A stretch of 36,594 nt of DNA from Verrucomicrobiota bacterium (GCA_016871775.1 VHCI01000023.1:1-36594), one strand, 5' to 3'; counted from the stretch's first letter, positions 1 to 8,212 are shown. A program made the numbers and translations. Notes: generated from the sequence alone by a model not told the origin.

Positions 1-519
1 CGACGGGGAGCACTCCGGTGGTGACGCTGGATAATGGGAGCGGCTCGCCGGTGACGCTGACGGCGGTGTCGAACTCCGCTAGTGAGATAAGGGCGACGGT
101 GCCGACCGGCACGGCGAGCGGGACGTACGGGCTTAAAGTCACTTTCGGCACAGGTAACACGGCGGTAGTTCTGGGACGTCAAAACTTCGTGGTGGAGACG
201 AGCGGCGGCGGGACGACGCCGCAGTACGCGATCGCGGCCATCAATCCGCAGCCTGTGGCCGCGGGTGGAGAGGTGACGTTGACGGGCACATACCCGACGG
301 GGAGCACTCCGGAGGTGACGCTGGTGAATGGGAGCGGCACGACGGTGGCGACGCTTACGGTGGTGTCGAACTCCGCGAGTGAGATCAAGGCGACCGTGCC
401 ATCCGGTACGACCAGCGGGACGTACGTGCTGAAGGTCAACTTCGGCACGGGTCACACGGCGGTAGTTCTGGGACGTCAAAACTTCGTGGTGGGGACGAGC
501 GGCGGCGGGACGACGCCGC
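1..519 (+). repeat. Tandem 297-bp coding repeat (two copies seen, the first incomplete)
   Basis: Positions 1-222 and 295-519 are near-identical at DNA level, for example GACGGGGAGCACTCCGG at 2 and 296, and GGACGTCAAAACTTCGTGGT at 174 and 471. The offset grows from 294 to 297 bases because the second copy has one extra codon (GTTVATL against GSPVTL). The copies encode the IPT/TIG-like units of the surface protein. Copy 1 runs off the left edge, so more units probably lie upstream. Confidence 0.85.
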
Positions 520-1334
520 CGCCCGGCGGGACGCCGCCGACGATCATCGCTCAGCCCGCCAACGTCACCATCCCCAATGGCGAGCGGACCCAGTTGAGGG
601 TCACCGCCTCGGGTACCGGGACGCTCACGTACCAGTGGTACCAAGGACAGAGCGGCACCACAACGACGCCGGTATCGGGCGCCACCGGCCCGACGTTCAC
701 CACCCCCGCGATTACGGCGACGTCCAGTTACTGGGTGCGGATCACAGACGGCAATGGGGCAGTAACGAACAGCCCGACGGTGACCGTTACGGTCTCGGCG
801 ACATCACCGCTTACCGTCACCCAGCAAGTGGTGGGGCCGGGCTACAACGTCGGGGGCGTCGTAGCGGTGACGAATTCGATTTCGTACTCGGGTACCGCCC
901 CAAGCCGGATCGACTGGTCCACTTTGCTGCCTGCCGGCTGGAGATACCTCGGCAGCGGTGGCAGCGAGGGCGGGGTGCGGCCGGTTTACAAGAACGCTGA
1001 CCTCATAGAGTGGTCTTGGACCACGGTGCCTGCCAGTCCGATTGAATTCACTTACATGGTCAGCATTCCCCACGGGACCGCAGGCGATCAGGTGATCGCT
1101 TCCCTTGTCACGAGCCAGGCGGCTGGAACTAAGTACCAGACGATGGCCAAACCTGATCCATTGGTCATCCGATCGGCATCACTCCATTCGGCCGATTCTA
1201 ACCGAGACGGGAAGATATCCCTGATCGAGCTGACCCGCGTGATCGAGCTCTACAACTATCGCTCCGGAACCACCCGGACAGGCCAGTACAAGATTCAAGC
1301 TAGCACCGAGGATGGCTTCGCGTCTGGGCCATGA
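1..1334 (+). CDS. Surface protein with tandem Ig-like repeats and C-terminal EF-hand tail (5' partial)
   Basis: The reading frame is already open at the window edge (first whole codon at position 3), so the N-terminus and any signal peptide lie outside. Numbering residues from the GTG at 18: one and a half IPT/TIG-like beta-sandwich repeats (about 1-160), each ending LGRQNFVV; a glycine/threonine/proline linker; an Ig-like domain (about 173-259) with the YQWYQ and SYWVRITDGNG strands; a region (about 263-387) with LPAGWRYLGSGG and WTTVPASPIEFTYMV; and a 49-residue tail (390-438) that starts HSADSNRDGK. The tail holds a canonical 12-residue calcium-binding loop, D393 to E404, followed by LTRVIELYN. 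As far as I recall, the 263-387 region and this tail occur together at the ends of large extracellular proteins of Opitutaceae. A structural or adhesive surface role is inferred; no catalytic domain is visible. Sequence in this gene looks AT-richer than in later genes. Confidence 0.8.
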   Translation, partial: TGSTPVVTLDNGSGSPVTLTAVSNSASEIRATVPTGTASGTYGLKVTFGTGNTAVVLGRQNFVVETSGGGTTPQYAIAAINPQPVAAGGEVTLTGTYPTGSTPEVTLVNGSGTTVATLTVVSNSASEIKATVPSGTTSGTYVLKVNFGTGHTAVVLGRQNFVVGTSGGGTTPPPGGTPPTIIAQPANVTIPNGERTQLRVTASGTGTLTYQWYQGQSGTTTTPVSGATGPTFTTPAITATSSYWVRITDGNGAVTNSPTVTVTVSATSPLTVTQQVVGPGYNVGGVVAVTNSISYSGTAPSRIDWSTLLPAGWRYLGSGGSEGGVRPVYKNADLIEWSWTTVPASPIEFTYMVSIPHGTAGDQVIASLVTSQAAGTKYQTMAKPDPLVIRSASLHSADSNRDGKISLIELTRVIELYNYRSGTTRTGQYKIQASTEDGFASGP

Positions 1335-1337
1335 CCC

Positions 1338-2249
1338 ATGAATTCGATTCTGGGAAGCGGTTTCGAATTCCGATTGCTGATCGGGAGGTGTCGGGACGGT
1401 CTTCACTTCTCGGCTCTATTATTAGTCGCATTACTTCAGCGTAGTCCCGCGCTTGAAGGTGTGACTCGGATGGGCGAGCGAATTGCCATAAACCGCGGAG
1501 TTGAGGTGCTCCGTTCGGGGTTCGCTCTCGCGAGTCTCGGCGCGGTGCAGAGCCTCGCTGGAGCCACAACTTTTATCGCGAAGCAAGGCAGCACGCCGAT
1601 CATCGATGCGACGCCGCAGCAAACAAGGTTGCGCAACCCCGCGACCGGCACCGTCGGCGTCGCGCTGAATCCGGTCGCCTTCACCTACACCGGAACTCCC
1701 AGCGCGCCGCAGTACTGGGTGATTACTGGAGCCTTGCCCCAAGGGTTGACCATATCTCCTTTGCCGAATTCGGGCGTTGTGAGTTCCCCGTATCCTGTGA
1801 TCACGGGAACGCCGATCGAGAGCGGTTCGTTTACGCTATTTGCTCAGGCATACGGTATTGGAGGACGAGGGATCCCCGAGCCGATAGTTTTCGCGGTCGT
1901 GGCGAATGTACACTCAGCCGACTCGGACAAAAATTTCAAAATCAGCCTCCTTGAACTCACGCGGGTCATCGAACTTTACAACACTCGCAATGGCACGACT
2001 CGTACGGGATGCTATGCCGTGGCAAGTACGTCTACTGAGGACGGCTTTTATCCCGATGCAGATCGAGCTTCATTGGCTACCGTATCCCTCAGCTCATACC
2101 ACTCGGCTGACTCGAACCGGGACGGCAAAGTGAGCCTTCTGGAGTTAACCCGCGTGATCGAACTGTATAACACCCGCACTGGGTCGACCCGCACCGGCGC
2201 CTACAAACTCCAAACTGGCACCGAGGACGGCTTCGCCCCCTCGCCGTAA
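1338..2249 (+). CDS. Putative-Ig protein with two C-terminal EF-hand tails, probably a truncated paralogue
   Basis: This frame of 303 codons begins 3 bases after the stop of the preceding surface protein. The first 45-70 residues look like chance translation: no convincing signal peptide, no domain. The ATG at 1470 is an alternative start. From about residue 100 there is a putative-Ig (He_PIG type) domain with VGVALNPVAFTYTGTP, LPQGLTI and ITGTPIESGSFTL. Then come two copies of the EF-hand tail seen in the neighbour, starting at 1911 and 2100. The first loop is degenerate (DSDKNFKISLLE, the central Gly replaced by Phe); the second is canonical (DSNRDGKVSLLE). Each continues ELTRVIELYNTR, an RTG(C/A)Y segment and TEDGF. 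Without a secretion signal the protein would not reach the surface, so I read it as the 3' part of a duplicated or decayed surface-protein gene. The start is uncertain. Confidence 0.55.
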   Translation: MNSILGSGFEFRLLIGRCRDGLHFSALLLVALLQRSPALEGVTRMGERIAINRGVEVLRSGFALASLGAVQSLAGATTFIAKQGSTPIIDATPQQTRLRNPATGTVGVALNPVAFTYTGTPSAPQYWVITGALPQGLTISPLPNSGVVSSPYPVITGTPIESGSFTLFAQAYGIGGRGIPEPIVFAVVANVHSADSDKNFKISLLELTRVIELYNTRNGTTRTGCYAVASTSTEDGFYPDADRASLATVSLSSYHSADSNRDGKVSLLELTRVIELYNTRTGSTRTGAYKLQTGTEDGFAPSP

Positions 2250-2251
2250 GG

Positions 2252-2271
2252 CCCCGCGGGTGCCGCCGGGG
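2252..2271 (+). terminator. GC-rich hairpin just after the stop codon (possible terminator)
   Basis: CCCC-GCGG, loop GTG, CCGC-C-GGGG forms an 8-bp stem with one bulged base, starting 3 bases after the TAA of the EF-hand protein. There is no T-tract, so it is not a classical intrinsic terminator. It may still protect the 3' end or help termination. Confidence 0.3.
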
Positions 2272-2386
2272 GTCGCCTTCGCCGAGGTCTGCGAGATGCC
2301 CTGAAGCGGACCCCCAAATCGCGGGTTCCCTGCGGAGCTGCACTCCGCGTTTGGCAAGTCGGCCGTTTCCTGCGTGGCTCGCGGGG

Positions 2387-3475
2387 ATGCTGGAATCGCT
2401 CAGCGATCTGACCCTCGACGACCTTTCGCGCCGCCTCGCCGCCGCCGGGTTCGCGGCCGCGCACGCCGGGCCGGTCCTGCGAACCCATTACGGGCCGGGC
2501 CCCTCGTTGCCGCGGTCCGGGTACCTGCCGCCGGCCGGGCTCGCGGACTGGTTGGACGCCACCTTTACCCCCGCCGCCGAGGAGGTGCGGCGCGCGGCGT
2601 CCGCCGACGGCACGGTCAAGCTGCTGCTCCGCTGCCGCGACGGGGCCACGATCGAGGCGGTGCTGATGCCGGGTGACCGGCCCGACCGCGCCGCGGGCTG
2701 CCTGTCGTCCCAGGTCGGCTGCGCGATGGGCTGCGATTTCTGCGCCACGGCGCGCACCGGGTTCCTGCGCCACCTCACCGCCGGTGAGATTGTGGCGCAG
2801 TTCCGCGCGCTGCGGCGCGAGGCGGCCGCCCAGAGCCGGTCGCTGAAGACGGTCGTCTTTATGGGGATGGGCGAGCCGATGCTGAACTTGCCCGCGGTTC
2901 TCGCTGCAGCGGAGCGCCTCGCCGACAACCGCGTCGGCGGCCTCGGTTGGCGCCAGATCACGGTATCCACCGTGGGCGTAATCCCCGGCATCGACGCGCT
3001 GGCCACCGCCGGCCACAGCCTCAATCTTGCCGTCTCGCTGCACGCTCCGGATGACGCCACTCGCGCGCGGCTGCTGCCGCCCGGCCGGCGCTTCGCGGTG
3101 GCGGATGTGCTCGCGGCGGCGGACCGATTCCAGGCCGCGCGGGGCCGGCCCGTTACGCTGCAGTACTGCCTGCTCCGCGGCGTCAACGACGCGCCGGAGC
3201 AGGCCGAGCAGCTGGCCGCCCTAGTCGGAGCGCGCCGGATGCACGTGAATCTGCTCCATTACAACGCGACCGGACCCGGGCTCGGGGGGGCGCATTACGA
3301 GGCTGTGCCCGTGGCCGGGGCCGAGGCCTTCGCTGCCATCTTGCGCCGCCGCGGCGTGGTGGCGCACTTCCGGCGGCCGCGCGGGCCCGACATCGACGCT
3401 GCCTGCGGGCAACTGCGGCGCCGCGCGCTCGCGGCGTCCGCGGGTGACGTTTTCCCACCGGACGCGTCTGCCTGA
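2387..3475 (+). CDS. rlmN: 23S rRNA (adenine(2503)-C(2))-methyltransferase RlmN
   Basis: RlmN is a cytoplasmic radical-SAM enzyme that methylates C2 of A2503 in 23S rRNA, and in well-studied bacteria also A37 of some tRNAs. With the ATG at 2387 the protein has 362 residues, usual for the family. The stretch CLSSQVGCAMGCDFC carries the CxxxCxxC iron-sulfur ligands (C112, C116, C119) and the upstream conserved Cys (C105). MGMGEP is the SAM-binding motif at about 159. VSLHAPDD and LLRGVND follow. The second catalytic cysteine, which forms the methyl-cysteine intermediate, is C340 in DIDAACGQLR. The frame also extends to a TTG at 2351, giving 374 residues; I prefer the ATG because the N-terminal domain starts right after it and neither site has a clear ribosome-binding site. 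RlmN rather than Cfr is supported by the DIDAACGQL context. Confidence 0.93.
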   Translation: MLESLSDLTLDDLSRRLAAAGFAAAHAGPVLRTHYGPGPSLPRSGYLPPAGLADWLDATFTPAAEEVRRAASADGTVKLLLRCRDGATIEAVLMPGDRPDRAAGCLSSQVGCAMGCDFCATARTGFLRHLTAGEIVAQFRALRREAAAQSRSLKTVVFMGMGEPMLNLPAVLAAAERLADNRVGGLGWRQITVSTVGVIPGIDALATAGHSLNLAVSLHAPDDATRARLLPPGRRFAVADVLAAADRFQAARGRPVTLQYCLLRGVNDAPEQAEQLAALVGARRMHVNLLHYNATGPGLGGAHYEAVPVAGAEAFAAILRRRGVVAHFRRPRGPDIDAACGQLRRRALAASAGDVFPPDASA

Positions 3476-3516
3476 GCTGAAGCCCGATACTCCGCTTCCG
3501 GCCGCTTCTGATCCCA

Positions 3517-5571
3517 ATGCTCCTCGCCCGCCCCGCCGCCATCCTCGCCGCGCTCCTTGCGCTCGCCCCCCCCACCCGCGCTGCGTCCGCGCGGGCCCCC
3601 GCCACTCCCGCCGCCACCGCGATGCCGCGTCTGGCCCATCACAATCCCGGGCTCCTAGCCGATCTCGGCGTGGGCCTCTGGGCGTGGCCGCTGCCGATCG
3701 ACTACAACCGCGACGGCCGGATGGACCTCGTGGTCGTGTGCACCGACAAGCCCTTCAACGGGACCTGGTACTTTGAGAACAGCGGCGACGTCGACCCGCA
3801 GCTCCAGCTGCCGATCTTTCGTCCCGCCCGGCTCCTCGGGAACTCCGCGCCCTCGGCCGGCATCTCGTACGTCACCGGCCAGCCCGTGGTCACCGCCACC
3901 GCGTCGGTGAAGCAGGGGGACATCTTCGCCTATCGCGGCAACGTGTACCCGGATTTCATGAACTCCCACTTCGACCGGCCCGCGACGCTGGGCGCGCCGG
4001 AGCGGATCCTCACGGAGCCGGGCAACATCCGGCAGAACCAGTGGAAGCTGGTCGACTACGACGGGGACGGCGCGCTCGACCTCACCGTCGGCATCGACTT
4101 CTGGGGCGACTACGGCTGGGACGCGGCCTTCAACCGCTTTGGCGACTGGACCCGCGGCCCGCTCCACGGGTACGTCTACCTGATGCGCAATACCGGCACC
4201 ACCGCGAGCCCGGTCTACGCCGAGCCCGTGCGCGTGCAGGCCGGCGGCCGGCCAGTGGACCCGTTCGGGATGCCCTCGCCGATGTGGGGTGACTTCGACG
4301 GGGATGGCGACCTCGACCTGCTCTGCGGCGAGTTCCGCGACAGCTTCACCTACTACGAGAACACCGGCACCCGCACACGGCCCGAGTACGCCGCCGGCCG
4401 CCCCCTCGCCCTCGGGGGCGTGCCCCTCGTGATGGACCTCTGCATGATCACGCCGACCGCGGTCGACTTTGACGGGGACGGGGACCTCGACCTCGTGGTG
4501 GGTGACGAGGACGGCCGGGTCGCGTTCCTCGAGCACACCGGGCGGGTCAGCGGCGGAATGCCCCAGTTTCTCCCCCCGCGCTACTTCCGGCAGTTCGCCG
4601 CCGACGTGAAGTTCGGGGCCCTCGCCACGCCCTACGCCTTCGACTGGGACGGCGACGGCGACGAGGACCTCATCAGCGGCAACACCGCCGGCCACATCGG
4701 CTTCATCGAGAACCTCGGCGGCAACCCGGCGCGCTGGGCCGCGCCCCGCTACCTCACCGCGGGCGGCCGCCTCATCCGCGAGCAGGCCGGCCCCAACGGC
4801 TCCATCCAGGGGCCCGCCGAGGCCAAGTGGGGCTACTCCATCCTCAGCGTCGCCGACTGGGACGGCGACGGCCTGCCCGACCTGATGACCAACGGGATCT
4901 GGGGCAAGGTCGTGTGGTACAGGAACGTGGGCACGCGCACCGCCCCGCGCCTCGCGGCCGGCCAACCCGTGGAGGTCGCCCCCGGCACCCGTTCCCCGAA
5001 GCCTGCCTGGAACTGGTGGGACCCGCAGCGCCGGGAGTTCGTCACCCAGTGGCGCACCACCCCGCAGATGGTCGACTGGAACGGCGACGGGCTGATGGAC
5101 CTCGTGATGTCCGACCACGAGGGCTACCTGGCGCTGTTCCCGCGCCGCCGCGCGGCCGACGGCACCCTCGAACTCGGCGCGGCGCAGCGCGTCTTCTGGG
5201 GCGAGGGCGTCAGCGTCTACAACAGCAATGGCCAGCCGCAGAACCGCGAGTCCGGCCTGCTCCGGCTCAACGACGGCGTGAACGGCCGGGGCGGCCGCCG
5301 CACGTTCTGCGTGGCCGACTGGGACGGCGACGGCACGCCGGACCTGCTCGTGAACAGTAATCCGAACGTTAACTTCCTCCGCGGGCTCGGGCGCGACGAC
5401 GCTGGCCGCTGGCGCTTCCGCGACGAAGGGCCCGTGAGCGCGCACGTGCTCGCCGGGCACGCGACGAAGCCCACGGTGGGCGACTGGGACCGGGATGGCA
5501 TCCCGGACCTGCTGATCGGGGCGGAGGACGGCTTCTTCTACCAGGTGCGCAACCCGCGCGCCGCCCGCTGA
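3517..5571 (+). CDS. Secreted FG-GAP/VCBS-repeat beta-propeller protein
   Basis: The protein of 684 residues starts with a signal peptide (MLLARPAAILAALLALAPP, cleavage near ALA/TRA-A at about 20-24). It then carries nine calcium-binding D-x-(D/N)-x-D-G motifs spaced along its length: DYNRDGRMDL (about 62), DYDGDGALDL, DFDGDGDLDL twice, DWDGDGDEDL, DWDGDGLPDL, DWNGDGLMDL, DWDGDGTPDL and DWDRDGIPDL near the C-terminus. Several are followed by a W/F-x-x-N strand such as VVWYRN and IGFIEN. This is the FG-GAP/VCBS pattern of integrin-like beta-propellers, which bind calcium and usually a carbohydrate or protein ligand. Nothing catalytic is visible. It lies 69 bases upstream of an MFS transporter and sulfatase on the same strand, so a role in handling an external polymer is plausible but inferred. 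Confidence 0.8.
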   Translation: MLLARPAAILAALLALAPPTRAASARAPATPAATAMPRLAHHNPGLLADLGVGLWAWPLPIDYNRDGRMDLVVVCTDKPFNGTWYFENSGDVDPQLQLPIFRPARLLGNSAPSAGISYVTGQPVVTATASVKQGDIFAYRGNVYPDFMNSHFDRPATLGAPERILTEPGNIRQNQWKLVDYDGDGALDLTVGIDFWGDYGWDAAFNRFGDWTRGPLHGYVYLMRNTGTTASPVYAEPVRVQAGGRPVDPFGMPSPMWGDFDGDGDLDLLCGEFRDSFTYYENTGTRTRPEYAAGRPLALGGVPLVMDLCMITPTAVDFDGDGDLDLVVGDEDGRVAFLEHTGRVSGGMPQFLPPRYFRQFAADVKFGALATPYAFDWDGDGDEDLISGNTAGHIGFIENLGGNPARWAAPRYLTAGGRLIREQAGPNGSIQGPAEAKWGYSILSVADWDGDGLPDLMTNGIWGKVVWYRNVGTRTAPRLAAGQPVEVAPGTRSPKPAWNWWDPQRREFVTQWRTTPQMVDWNGDGLMDLVMSDHEGYLALFPRRRAADGTLELGAAQRVFWGEGVSVYNSNGQPQNRESGLLRLNDGVNGRGGRRTFCVADWDGDGTPDLLVNSNPNVNFLRGLGRDDAGRWRFRDEGPVSAHVLAGHATKPTVGDWDRDGIPDLLIGAEDGFFYQVRNPRAAR

Positions 5572-5589
5572 CCCGGTTCCCCCTTCGGA

Positions 5590-5620
5590 CCGCCGCTCCG
5601 GCCTCGCGCCGGGCCGGCGG
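5590..5620 (+). other. Stable intergenic hairpin between the FG-GAP gene and the MFS gene
   Basis: CCGCCG-CT-CCGG, loop CCTCGCG, CCGG-GC-CGGCGG gives a 6+4 bp GC stem interrupted by a 2x2 internal loop, in the 69-base gap between the genes. It is followed by C-rich sequence, not T's. It could be a weak terminator or an mRNA-processing element that sets different levels for the two genes. Confidence 0.3.
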
Positions 5621-5640
5621 CACCCCCCAGCCTCCGCCTT

Positions 5641-6903
5641 ATGCTCACCCCCGCCAACGCCGCGCGCTACGCCTGGTTCGTGGTCGCGCTCCTGTTCCCC
5701 GTCGCGCTCCTCAACTACCTCGACCGGCAGATGCTCGCCACGATGAAGGCGTCGATGGTCGCCGACATCCCGAGCATCGCCAACAAGGCCGACTGGGGCT
5801 TCGTCCTCGGCTGCTTCAAGTGGACCTACGCGGTGCTCAGCCCGTTCGGCGGCTTCATCGCGGACCGCTTCAGCAAGCGCTGGGTCATCGTCCTCAGCCT
5901 TGGGGCGTGGTCGGCGGTCACCTGGTGGACGGGCCACGTCACCACCTTCAACGAGCTGGTCGCCGCGCGCGCCCTGATGGGCATCAGCGAGGCCTTCTAC
6001 ATCCCGTGCGCCCTCGCGCTGATCGCGGAGTACCACCAGGGCCTCACCCGCTCGCGCGCGGTCGGGTTCCACCAGACCGGCATCTACATCGGCCAGATCC
6101 TCGGCGGCTTCGCGGGTTACGCCGCGGAGGATCCGGATCTCGGGTGGCGCTGGATGTTCTCCACCTGCGGGATGCTCGGCGTGGCGTACGCGCTGCCCCT
6201 GATGGCGATGCTGAAGGATCCGGACCGGAACCGCTCCGCGGAGCTCCCCGCCGGCCCGGCGCCCGCCCCGCTCGCGGCGGGCGAGGTCTTCCGCGGGCTG
6301 CTGACCAACCGCAACTTCCTCCTGCTGATCCTGTACTTCACCCTGCCCGCGATCGCCGGCTGGGTGGTGCGCGACTGGATGCCGGAGATCCTGCGCGAGA
6401 AGTTCTCGCTCGGCCAAGGCAAGGCCGGCGTGAGCGCCATCCTCTACGTGCAGATCGCCTCGCTGGTCGGGGCCGTCCTCGGCGGCGCGCTCGCCGACCG
6501 CTGGATGCGCACCTCCAACCGCGGCCGGATCTTCACCAGCGCGATCGGGATGGTGCTGTTCCTGCCCGCCCTGTTCAGCGTGGGCAACGCCGGCACACTC
6601 ACCGTCGCGGTGATCGGCCTCGCGGTGTTTGGCCTCGGCTGGGGTTTCTTCGACTGCAACAATATGCCGATCCTCTGCCAGATCGTCCGGCCCGAATGGC
6701 GCGCCACCGGCTACGGGCTGATGAACCTCGTGAGCATCAGCTGCGGCGGGTTCGGTGACTGGCTGTTCGGCTGGCTGCGCGACCGCGACGTCGCCCTGAA
6801 CGTGATCTTCGGCGCCTTCGCCGGGGTCGCCCTTCTCTCAGTGTTCATCGTCCTGCTGATCCGTCCCGCGCCGGCCGGGGACGACGCGAAACCGGCCGCC
6901 TGA
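5641..6903 (+). CDS. Major facilitator superfamily transporter
   Basis: An inner-membrane permease of 420 residues with about 12 hydrophobic segments and a central hydrophilic loop (about 198-222, rich in Pro/Ala). NYLDRQML in helix 1 and GGFIADRFSKRW after helix 2 (MFS motif A) resemble the anion:cation symporter type, which commonly moves organic acids or sugar acids. NRGRIF between helices 8 and 9 is a second motif-A-like loop. The stop lies just upstream of the sulfatase. Position after a secreted propeller protein and before a sulfatase suggests uptake of a breakdown product, but the substrate cannot be read from the sequence. The ATG at 5641 is the natural start, immediately before MLTPANAARYAWFVV and the first helix. 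Confidence 0.85.
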   Translation: MLTPANAARYAWFVVALLFPVALLNYLDRQMLATMKASMVADIPSIANKADWGFVLGCFKWTYAVLSPFGGFIADRFSKRWVIVLSLGAWSAVTWWTGHVTTFNELVAARALMGISEAFYIPCALALIAEYHQGLTRSRAVGFHQTGIYIGQILGGFAGYAAEDPDLGWRWMFSTCGMLGVAYALPLMAMLKDPDRNRSAELPAGPAPAPLAAGEVFRGLLTNRNFLLLILYFTLPAIAGWVVRDWMPEILREKFSLGQGKAGVSAILYVQIASLVGAVLGGALADRWMRTSNRGRIFTSAIGMVLFLPALFSVGNAGTLTVAVIGLAVFGLGWGFFDCNNMPILCQIVRPEWRATGYGLMNLVSISCGGFGDWLFGWLRDRDVALNVIFGAFAGVALLSVFIVLLIRPAPAGDDAKPAA

Positions 6904-6985
6904 GCCGTGGCGACGCGGCCACCCCGTCTCTCGCCCGCCGGGCCGCGGCCCCGCCGCGGGCTGCTCGCCGCCGCGGCCCAACGTC

Positions 6986-8212
6986 GTGGTCATCCTCGCG
7001 GACGACCTCGGCTGGCGCGACCTCCGCTGCACCGGCAACCCGTGGCACGACACGCCGCACCTCGACCAGCTCGCCCGGGAGGGCGCGCGGTTCACCCAGG
7101 CCTACGCCGCCGCCCCGATCTGCTCCGCTTCCCGCGTCGCCCTGCTGACCGGCCGTTCCCCGGCGCGCCTGGGCTTCGAGTTCGTCACCAAGCCCGCCAC
7201 CTCGCGTCCGCCGGCCGGGCTGCCGCTGCGGGTGCCGCCGTACCCGTTGGACCTGCCGCTGTCCGAGGTGACGCTCGCGGAGGTCCTCGGCCCCGGCGGC
7301 TACGCCACGGGCTACTTCGGCAAGTGGCACGTCAGCGCCCACGACGGCGGCTATCTCGGCTGGTCCCCGACCCACGGGCCGCGCCAGCAGGGGTTCGGGG
7401 AGGGGGACGCCGAGTTCGGCCTCCACCCCTACGCCTATCCCGGCCGCCCGGGGGTGCGGGAGGAAACGCTCCCCGCGGGCCAATACGGCGAGGACGCGCT
7501 GACGACCAAGGCGATCGCCTTCCTGCGGGCGCGGCGGGATCGCCCGTTCTTCCTGATGCTCGGGCACTACTTCGCGCACGACCCGATCCATAGCCGCGCG
7601 GCCTGGCTGGCGCGCAAGTACGCGGCGCGCCTGCCCGCCGGGGCGGATCCGCGGCGGGCGGAGTACGCGGCGATGGTGGAGACGCTCGGTCATCTGGTCG
7701 GCCGGCTGCTGGCCGCGCTGCAGGAGCTCGGCGTGGCGGAGAACACGCTCGTGGTGTTCACCTCGGACAACGGCGGCCACCCGGCCTACTCCGCCAATGG
7801 TCCGCTGCGGGGAAGCAAGTGGAATCTCCACGAGGGTGGCATCCGGGAGCCGTGGATCGTGCGCTGGCCTGGCCGGGTCCCGGCCGGGGCGGTGAGCGAC
7901 GGCCCGTTCGCCGGCACGGACCTGCTGCCGACCCTCGCGGCCGCCGTGGGCGCGCCGCTCCCTGCCGGTGTGACCCTCGGCGGGCGCAACCTCTGGCCGG
8001 TGTGGCGGGGCGAACCCGCGGCGACCGAGCTGCTCACGCGCCCGCTGCTCTGGCACTTCCCTTATTATCATCCCGAGACCGGCTTCGCCGCGGCGCGGCC
8101 GGCGATCGGCGTGGATGATTTCGCGGTGAGCCAGACGCGGCCCCACGCCGCCCTGCGCCTCGGTGACTGGAAGCTGCTGCACCGCTTCGAGGACGGCCGC
8201 GACGAGCTCTAA
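6986..8212 (+). CDS. Sulfatase (formylglycine type), damaged at both ends, probable pseudogene
   Basis: The core is a clear type I sulfatase, which hydrolyses sulfate esters using formylglycine made from a Cys. Metal-binding Asp pair ADD (residues 5-7), active-site CSASR (46-50) followed by VALLTGR, GKWH (112-115), H194/H198, TSDNGGH (259-265) and GSKWNLHEGGIREP (277 on) are all present. The motif has Ala in place of the usual Pro; the CxAxR form is accepted by anaerobic maturases. The 5' end is faulty: the conserved RPNVVVILADD strand runs upstream of the first possible start (GTG 6986) with no start codon in that frame back to the MFS gene, while a signal-peptide-like GLLAAAA lies in another frame from GTG 6907. 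The 3' end is cut by TAA at 8210, where relatives have Tyr in an ELY motif. Confidence 0.8.
   Translation: MVILADDLGWRDLRCTGNPWHDTPHLDQLAREGARFTQAYAAAPICSASRVALLTGRSPARLGFEFVTKPATSRPPAGLPLRVPPYPLDLPLSEVTLAEVLGPGGYATGYFGKWHVSAHDGGYLGWSPTHGPRQQGFGEGDAEFGLHPYAYPGRPGVREETLPAGQYGEDALTTKAIAFLRARRDRPFFLMLGHYFAHDPIHSRAAWLARKYAARLPAGADPRRAEYAAMVETLGHLVGRLLAALQELGVAENTLVVFTSDNGGHPAYSANGPLRGSKWNLHEGGIREPWIVRWPGRVPAGAVSDGPFAGTDLLPTLAAAVGAPLPAGVTLGGRNLWPVWRGEPAATELLTRPLLWHFPYYHPETGFAAARPAIGVDDFAVSQTRPHAALRLGDWKLLHRFEDGRDEL

Noticed and set aside
3655-6417. 920-codon open frame on the minus strand
   Set aside because: It lies opposite the FG-GAP and MFS genes; its translation is Val/Ala/Glu/Arg/Gly-rich low complexity, the usual antisense shadow of high-GC genes.
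6907-7593. 228-codon open frame on the plus strand from GTG 6907
   Set aside because: Arg/Pro-rich frame over the sulfatase; only its first codons matter, as a possible relic of the sulfatase signal peptide.
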